The position numbers and the translations under genes are program-made. From Adenophora triphylla var. japonica (Eukaryota; Streptophyta; Magnoliopsida; Asterales; Campanulaceae), in the NCBI GenBank assembly GCA_022495995.1, contig JAFEMH010000979.1, forward strand, positions 124,001 to 188,000: 64,000 nucleotides of DNA. The letters run 5' to 3'. The notes under the pieces were generated by a model. It saw only the letters and a list, made by a program, of their open reading frames with translations. It had not been told where the DNA came from and did no database searches. Below are positions 58,237-64,000 of this stretch, one piece after another; within the stretch, counting starts at the first letter, position 1, and each line of letters starts with the position of its first letter.

Positions 58237-58722
58237 GAGTAGGTCTGCTGAGAAACGCGTTTCTCCATAACTATGAAAAAACGTGTTTTTAATAGCTAAA
58301 AGTTTTGCATTTGATATCCAGAAAAAAAAATCCAAGGCCAAGACCAAAGCTTCTGGATATCCAGAAGCTTTGGGTTTGATATCCAGAAACTGTTAGGTGC
58401 ATATCCAGAAGTATGTGAAATGTATATCCGTAAAGCTGTTAGGTGCGTATCCAAAACCGTAGGTGCATATCCGAGAAATGTGTTAGGGCATATCCGAGAA
58501 ATTGCTATTGAAGGTTTACGGATATCCGAAGAAACCTTCAAATGTATATCAAAACCATCAAATGAATATCCAGAAACATTTTAAAGATTTCTGGATATTC
58601 ATTTGAAGGTTTCTGGATATCACTTTCATAAGGTTCTGGATATCCAATTCATTGTCGCGCGACAAGTCGGAACCCGTTTTTCCATAACTTATAGAGAAAC
58701 GCGTTTCTCCCTAGATTTTGGC
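58237..58722 (+). mobile_element. Mutator-like non-autonomous element, member A, with GATATCCAGAA repeats
   Basis: 486 bp flanked by a perfect 9-bp duplication ATTAAGTTA (58228-58236, 58723-58731), the length typical of Mutator-like elements. The left end is GAGTAGGTCTGCTGAGAAACGCGTTTCTCC; the right end, read inverted, is GCCAAAATCTAGGGAGAAACGCG. They share the GAGAAACGCGTTTCTC palindrome. The interior is an array of units around CATATCCAGAA and TTCTGGATATCCAGAA. Member B is at 61113-62340 in the opposite orientation. Confidence 0.8.
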
Positions 58723-58816
58723 ATTAAGTTATTAAGTTTTTGATTTAAGATAGTTTCGTATATTCCCTTAAATCAGGAAAGTTTTGTTAGAACATGAATT
58801 TTGCAAAATGTGTATA

Positions 58817-59102
58817 CTCCCTCCGTTTCGCTCGAAAGATCAATTTTTGTGTTTTGTACGAAAATTAAAAAAAGTGATGTAGAAAAGAGAAAAAGTGTAT
58901 AGTGAAATAAATGTTGTGAGTGAAAGGTGATGTAGGAAAAAGAAAGTGGAGTAGAAAATAGTTAGTGGATATTTATTGTGAAAGTATGACAAGTGGGTTC
59001 CACAAATAAAGAAGTAAAAAAAAATTCCATTTTTTGGTTGTGCCCTTTCAAATGGGACGCCCAAAAAGGAAATTTGTGCCATTTCAAACGGGACGGAGGG
59101 AG
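58817..59102. mobile_element. Stowaway-type MITE
   Basis: CTCCCTCCGTTTC and CGGGACGGAGGGAG ends with TA on both sides, about 286 bp. Confidence 0.9.
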
Positions 59103-59300
59103 TACTTAGTAAATATACATAAAACATGTAGACGTACATGTATAAATTATAAATATAATGTTATTATAAAGTATAGAAATTAATCAATATGTAAAATTTT
59201 TGAAAAAAAACTATTTATGATGGACAAAAGGTAATTTTTTTCTACTTCATATGAAAGGGTATGGTCCCTAAATGAAGTGTCAATTTGTTTCTTATATATA

Positions 59301-59584
59301 CTCCCTCCGTCCCGCTAATATTAGCACACTTTCCTTTTTGGGCGTCCCGCTAATATCCGCACACTCCCAAAAAGGAAATTTTATATTAATAAAATATTCA
59401 CCCAACCCCACTCATTCTCTCTCCTACATTATTTTAATACTCACAACAACATTATAATTTATTACATCCTCCACTCATTCTCTCTCCACTCATTCTTTTA
59501 CACTCACAACATTTTATTAAAATATCATATTCCTTAATTCCCGCGCAAACAGTGTTTGTGCTAATACTAATGGGACGGAGGGAG
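59301..59584. mobile_element. Stowaway-type MITE
   Basis: CTCCCTCCGTCCC and GGGACGGAGGGAG ends with TA on both sides, 284 bp. Confidence 0.92.
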
Positions 59585-60470
59585 TAGAGGTTTTCCATCA
59601 ACCTAGAAACATACTTAATTTTGCTTATACTCTCTCCATAATCTGAGTGATAAGAAGGACATTCATCATTTAGAAAAACTACTTCTCCCTCCTTCATTTC
59701 TTCTTCTTTTCTTCAACATCAAGATAAATTGATTCATCAGGTATATCTCGCTTCCGCCTCCATTTCTTTTTCATACTTCTTCAAGACATGAGTGGGCATT
59801 GGATTTAACGGAATAGAAATGTTCCAACAAGTTTGCCCCATTTGATCAACTTAATCAAATTTTGATCATAATTTCATTAAAATTTAATTATCCCTATCAA
59901 ATTATAAAAGTTTCTATCGATATTATTTTTAACAGTGGTTTTTATCGATAGTAATTCTAACGGTGAACAAATAACAAGATTTAAAATTGTATAGAGATAA
60001 CTAGATTTAAATGAAGTTGCGATTAAAGTTTGATCGGATGAATAAAAAAAATAAAACAAACTTTTCAAAACAAACGAATTGAGTTTGGCTCAACTAAATA
60101 TCGAAACTAATTGATGTGGACCCCACAAATTGACTAACCAATCAGATTATGATGGACTAAGTGGTAATTATCTTTGAATTTTTAATTGGTTAGTTTATGT
60201 TGAATTTTGCAAAAGAAGAAAAGATGGTACTAAAATATTTGTACATTTTAGCACAATTTTGTGTAAGGAGCCCAAGTTCCAACCACTGCCTGGCCCTAAG
60301 ACTCCATTGATGTTAGCCCATACTTATATATCAAAATGTGGGCTTATATGCATTGGAATCCCACCCTGTAGAAATGCTTGTTTTGGGGCCATATAAACAA
60401 CTTGCAATACTCCTATTGTGTCGTTAATTGTACAACAGTCTTTCTCTCTCTGATTTTGTTTATTAACTAG
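59585..60470. other. Intergenic DNA without recognised features
   Basis: AT-rich sequence; no coding frame of note. Only an imperfect inverted repeat near 59915-59960 (TCGATATTATT / ATCGATAGTAAT). Confidence 0.5.
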
Positions 60471-60567
60471 TCGGGATTAGTCGAGATTAGTCGGGGCTTG
60501 GCGGGAGCGGCCAGGCGTTGAAGAGGGGCTCTGCAAGCGCCGCTTAGGCGGGGTCTTTTAGAACACT
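60471..60567. mobile_element. Truncated hAT-type MITE copy
   Basis: The end CCGCTTAGGCGGGGTCTTTT then AGAACACTG is the same as the right end of the 136-bp element at 27862-27997. The left end is missing or replaced. Confidence 0.6.
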
Positions 60568-61112
60568 GGTATTTTCTTATTCGTGTTGTTGACACGGTGA
60601 CAGTAAACAAATTAAAAAAATGATGAAATCGCCTTCCTTCCATCCCAAAAAAAAATTAAAAAAATATTCCCAATATCCTGATGATTACTTTGTTCCATAA
60701 TCAACATTTGATTTGATGGAGGGTGGTTTGTTTGTGTAACTGTCGTAGAGAATATGAGAGGAAGTCGATTATCCGGACCGGTATCCATTGAGGGTTAGTA
60801 AAAAACATTTTCTTAATCCCCATTTTACCATTATTCTTTTTTCGTAATCACAACCCAACTCATTAATCATATAAATAATTAATAATAATTATAATTCATA
60901 ACCCATCTCCTATCCTATTTTTATCCAAAATTCGAAACAAAAAATTTAAGTAATCATGACGAATGATTTTTTAATTGATTTAGATACAAACATTTTTTCT
61001 AAAAATCATTTTTTTTTAAGATTCTAAAATCGTTCAAACTGCTCAATAAAATAAAGCTTGCCCTAGATCAGTCCTCTACCATGTTAACATATTATTTTTT
61101 ACCGAATATATA
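60568..61112. other. Intergenic DNA without recognised features
   Basis: AT-rich; no gene, RNA or complete element recognised. Confidence 0.5.
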
Positions 61113-62340
61113 GTCAAAATCTAGGGAGAAACTTTCTCCATAATTTATGAAGAAACGGGTTTTTTTTTTCATGACCTTGGCTTAACCATCACCACCATCG
61201 ATAGTCCAACACCAGCACCGCCCCACCATTAACATCAGCGCTATACCACAATAATCCTACCACCATAACCAAAAAAATCGAACACCAATTTTATTTTCAT
61301 CCTATTCATCTTGAAACCCTCAAATGTCAAGAAAATCTGAAAAATCAATTTTGAGATTAACCCCAATTCAATTTTGAAGAAATCATGGTGGTTGAACAAT
61401 ATCCATCTTCATCCGGCCACACCCTCCTCAACCTCCCCGGAGAAGATGAAGAAACCACCAGAGGTAGAACGCCGTCGTCGGCAGCAAAATTTGACCCACC
61501 CGTCTTTGTTCATCCTCGTTCAGTTTCGATTTCAAGCAGAAATTTTCATTTTCCAACTAAAAGATCCAGAATAAGAAAAATCCAGCTCGAATTCTTGGTG
61601 GGTATGTTGATTTTCACCTCAATTCTAGTTCCCCTTGTCACCTTCGGCGTAGGAAAACACCATGAAAGAACTGTTCTTCGGTTTGGGTCAGAAAATTGTA
61701 TTGGCCTTGGCTTGGCTGGATATCAACATTCAATGTTCTGGATATCCAGAACCTTTTGAAAGGATATCCAGAAATTTTGTATTAGATATTCAGAACCTTT
61801 TGAAAGGCTTCTGGATATCAATATCAAATGTTCTGGATATCCAGAACTCTTTGAAAGTGATATCCAGAATCTTTTTAAGTTGATATCCAGAAAATTTGTA
61901 TTACTCATGACCTTGCCTTAGCCCTTGGTCTTGGCCCTTGGCCCATGGCCTTGGCCTTTGGCCTTGATCAAGTATATATATCCAGAAATCACTAAAAAGT
62001 ATATTCAGAAATTAAGAGACAAGATATTCAGAAATTTTGTATTGACCATGACCTTGGCCAAATCTATATCCAGAAATCAGTGAAAAGTATATCCAGAAAA
62101 CAGAGAAAAGTATATCCAGAAAAAAGCGAAGGCTATGACCAGAAAGTTGGTATGTGTTGGTCCCATTCTAACATAATTTTGGATATCATGATCAAAGGGT
62201 TCTGGATATCCAGAACCTTTGAGACTGATATCCATAAGTTTTTTTAATGAATGCAAAAAAAATATATATATAATTTTTTTTTTGAAAAAATACGTTTCTT
62301 CATAACTTATGGAGAAACGCGTTTCTCCGGAGACCTACTC
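61113..62340 (-). mobile_element. Mutator-like non-autonomous element, member B, carrying an open frame
   Basis: 1228 bp. The left end GTCAAAATCTAGGGAGAAAC and the right end GGAGAAACGCGTTTCTCCGG then AGACCTACTC are the two ends of member A in reverse order. They are flanked by 9-bp sequences GAATATATA (61104-61112) and GAATTTATA (62341-62349), one mismatch. The right part is an array of GATATCCAGAA units (61715-62235); the left part holds a 124-codon frame at 61385-61759. Confidence 0.75.
61385..61759 (+). CDS. Unidentified 124-residue frame inside Mutator-like member B
   Basis: I do not recognise this protein. It starts MVVEQYPSSSGHTLLN and has a polar, Ser/Pro/Arg-rich N-terminal half (about 1-75) with SSAAKFDPPVFVHPRSVSI and FPTKRSRIRKIQLEF. 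A hydrophobic, membrane-helix-like segment (about 77-93, FLVGMLIFTSILVPLVTFGV) follows, then a short tail that runs into the GATATCCAGAA array, where the frame ends. The layout (basic cytosolic part, one signal-anchor helix) looks like the start of a type II membrane protein such as a Golgi glycosyltransferase, cut off after the anchor. Codon-like composition and higher GC set it apart from its surroundings, suggesting a captured exon. Whether it is expressed is unknown. Confidence 0.4.
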   Translation: MVVEQYPSSSGHTLLNLPGEDEETTRGRTPSSAAKFDPPVFVHPRSVSISSRNFHFPTKRSRIRKIQLEFLVGMLIFTSILVPLVTFGVGKHHERTVLRFGSENCIGLGLAGYQHSMFWISRTF

Positions 62341-64000
62341 GAATTTATATACAGCTAAATGGTGATCAGGAGCGAACTTTTAAAAAAAATTGCCATTCAT
62401 TTTAGAACGTAATTGTACAATACTAAGAATAATTTTATACAATGATGTCAGGGCCGGTCCTGACATTTTAGGGGCTCTGTTCGAAAGTAAAACTTAAGCC
62501 CTAAATATAACTACAAAAATAATAGTGTATATATTTAAATTTTAGTAGTTTAAAAAGAAAAAAACGTTGAAATGAGAAAGGTGAGGGATGCGTTATGGAG
62601 AATAATTGAAGAAGGATGACTAAACGTACGAGTTGTTGATATAAATAATTTAAAACAATTTAGGTTTTGATTTTATTTTTAAAAAATATTATTTAGGTTT
62701 GTTGAAAAAATAAAATTGTAGATTCCAAATACAACCTTAATTATTACCCAATTGAATTGAAGTTGAATATACAACATACAATACTATCACTCCGTTCAAA
62801 ATAAATGTATTTTTTTCAAATATACTCCTAATCAAAAATATTTTTTTCTTTTTACGCTTATTTTGAAAACGAAAGTAGTAATATAAGCGAAAAATTTGGA
62901 AACCCTTCAAAATTTGAGACCAGAAGCGACCGCTCACCCGACACACCTTAAGAGCCGGCCACGTCATACAAAATTACCATCGTCGTACCCTAATCAATTT
63001 ACTAGTCACCCCTCTATCGGCACACCGCCGCAGTGAGTTGCCAATCACAATATTTCAAGTTTAGTGTAAACACTCTTTTCTTTCACACACACACTTACTT
63101 TTTTCCAGGCACTACTCATTGGTCTCTCAACTTTAACATAAAAAAGAACCAAAAAGCAAAGACCAACTCTACCATTGTAGCTGATGATTTTGATGCAGTT
63201 TCTTACATTATAAAACTGTAGAAGAAAGCTCTTTTCTTTATATAATTAAGGCATGTCTGTAAATATAAGTATAAAATTAAACATATTTATAATATGGATT
63301 TAAGATTGGCCTTTTAGATCTGTTTGGAATATTTGTAAATTCCTAAGAAGGCATGCATGTATTATAATGCTCGTAGGCTTTTGGTTTACCTTGTTAGACC
63401 TTTATCAATAACACTAAAATACGAGTGGTTCAACACGAGTACAGCGGAATAAATCAAAGAAACCAGACAGATAGGTATAGGTATGCCTGAAAGATGATCT
63501 TCTTTGTCTTGAATAAGGTTTGGTTGCAGGTATGTTTGGTCCAAAGTTGAGGGCTTTGTTTATAGTGGCCTCTAATTCTACATAGTCTACTTTATTTATA
63601 TCTTGAAAAAAACCACTTATTTATTTTGTACTTTATATTTCCTTAGTCCCGAAATAATATTTCTATTTGAAACGTGTTATCAATATACCATTATAATAAC
63701 TATCGACAACAATTTTTAGATGTCCATTCAAAACATTAAATTAGTCTAAAATTATTGTTCAAATTACCTTTACGAAGTTATGACTTCCATTGACTTTCCC
63801 TCACTTAATCGACGAACTCAAAATTCAGTTATTTCAACTCCACCAAACGAGCTTTCAAATTGGGCAAGCATTTCTAGTTTATGGCCGTTCTCTATGGTAT
63901 CAGTTGTTGCTTCACTAATAGGTTCACGATTCGACTTTGATCCGACTTTGATCGATATGGACTAGTTTCAAGATCGAGTCCTAGATAGGACATGCTGACC
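62341..64000. other. Intergenic DNA to the window end
   Basis: No gene supported. A CAGGGCCGGTCCTGACATTTT-like sequence at 62457 resembles one end of a hAT transposon without a matching partner. A decayed Stowaway-like end (CACTCCGTTCAAAATAAATG) lies near 62790. The 61-codon frame at 63780-63965 has no recognisable motif. Confidence 0.4.

Noticed and set aside
62457..62600. hAT transposon end CAGGGCCGGTCCTGA
   Set aside because: No matching inverted end or 8-bp duplication found nearby, so it is only mentioned in the intergenic entry.
63780..63965. 61-codon plus-strand frame near the right edge
   Set aside because: No motif, no start or splice context, and length expected by chance in this DNA.

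Overview
The window is nuclear DNA of a flowering plant, most likely a eudicot. Supporting signs are split genes with GT-AG introns, AT-rich intergenic DNA, plastid and brassinosteroid genes, and a very high load of plant transposons (Stowaway MITEs with CTCCCTCCGTCCC ends, Ty1/copia and Ty3/gypsy LTR elements, an RTE LINE, tRNA-derived SINEs). I cannot name the species. All identifications come from recognising protein motifs and repeat ends by eye; no database was searched.

Left part (1-29 kb) is the genic region. It holds a complete gene for the plastid acetyl-CoA carboxylase carboxyltransferase alpha subunit (CAC3/accA type, + strand, 1828-6166, ten coding exons). A scrambled copia remnant follows (7010-8782). 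Next is a single-exon DET2-type steroid 5-alpha-reductase (- strand, 8900-9688). A 17-coding-exon bifunctional mRNA capping enzyme (+ strand, 14730-25454) has Stowaway-type MITEs in half of its introns. Then come a 3' fragment of a DEX1-like gene whose exon is broken by a partly dimeric Au-like SINE (26665-27570), and a small DUF962/Mpo1-like gene (- strand, 28313-28666).

Middle and right (29-57 kb) are mostly retrotransposon. An RTE LINE 3' end with a (TTG)n tail (29440-30158) is followed by a 10.35-kb Sirevirus-like Ty1/copia element on the - strand (30763-41114, TSD GAAGA) with an env-like third reading region. That element sits inside an older TTA-flanked Harbinger-like element (30223-41399). 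A second, diverged DUF962 copy (43109-43447) then appears with MITEs packed into its downstream flank. Beyond it lie a SINE with an 11-bp TSD and a 13.0-kb Ty3/gypsy Tat-like element on the + strand (44239-57242, TSD AATTT) with a long antisense reading region that has its own TATA box.

The last part (57.2-64 kb) contains no host gene I can support. It does contain Stowaways and two members of what looks like a Mutator-type non-autonomous family (58237-58722 and 61113-62340). These have 9-bp target duplications, shared ends and internal arrays of the palindrome TTCTGGATATCCAGAA; the larger one carries a 124-codon open frame that may be a captured gene fragment.

The host genes are not a functional cluster: fatty acid synthesis, brassinosteroid synthesis, mRNA capping and a lipid-related DUF962 protein lie side by side as is usual in plants. 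The structure of interest is the layering and nesting of mobile elements around and inside them.
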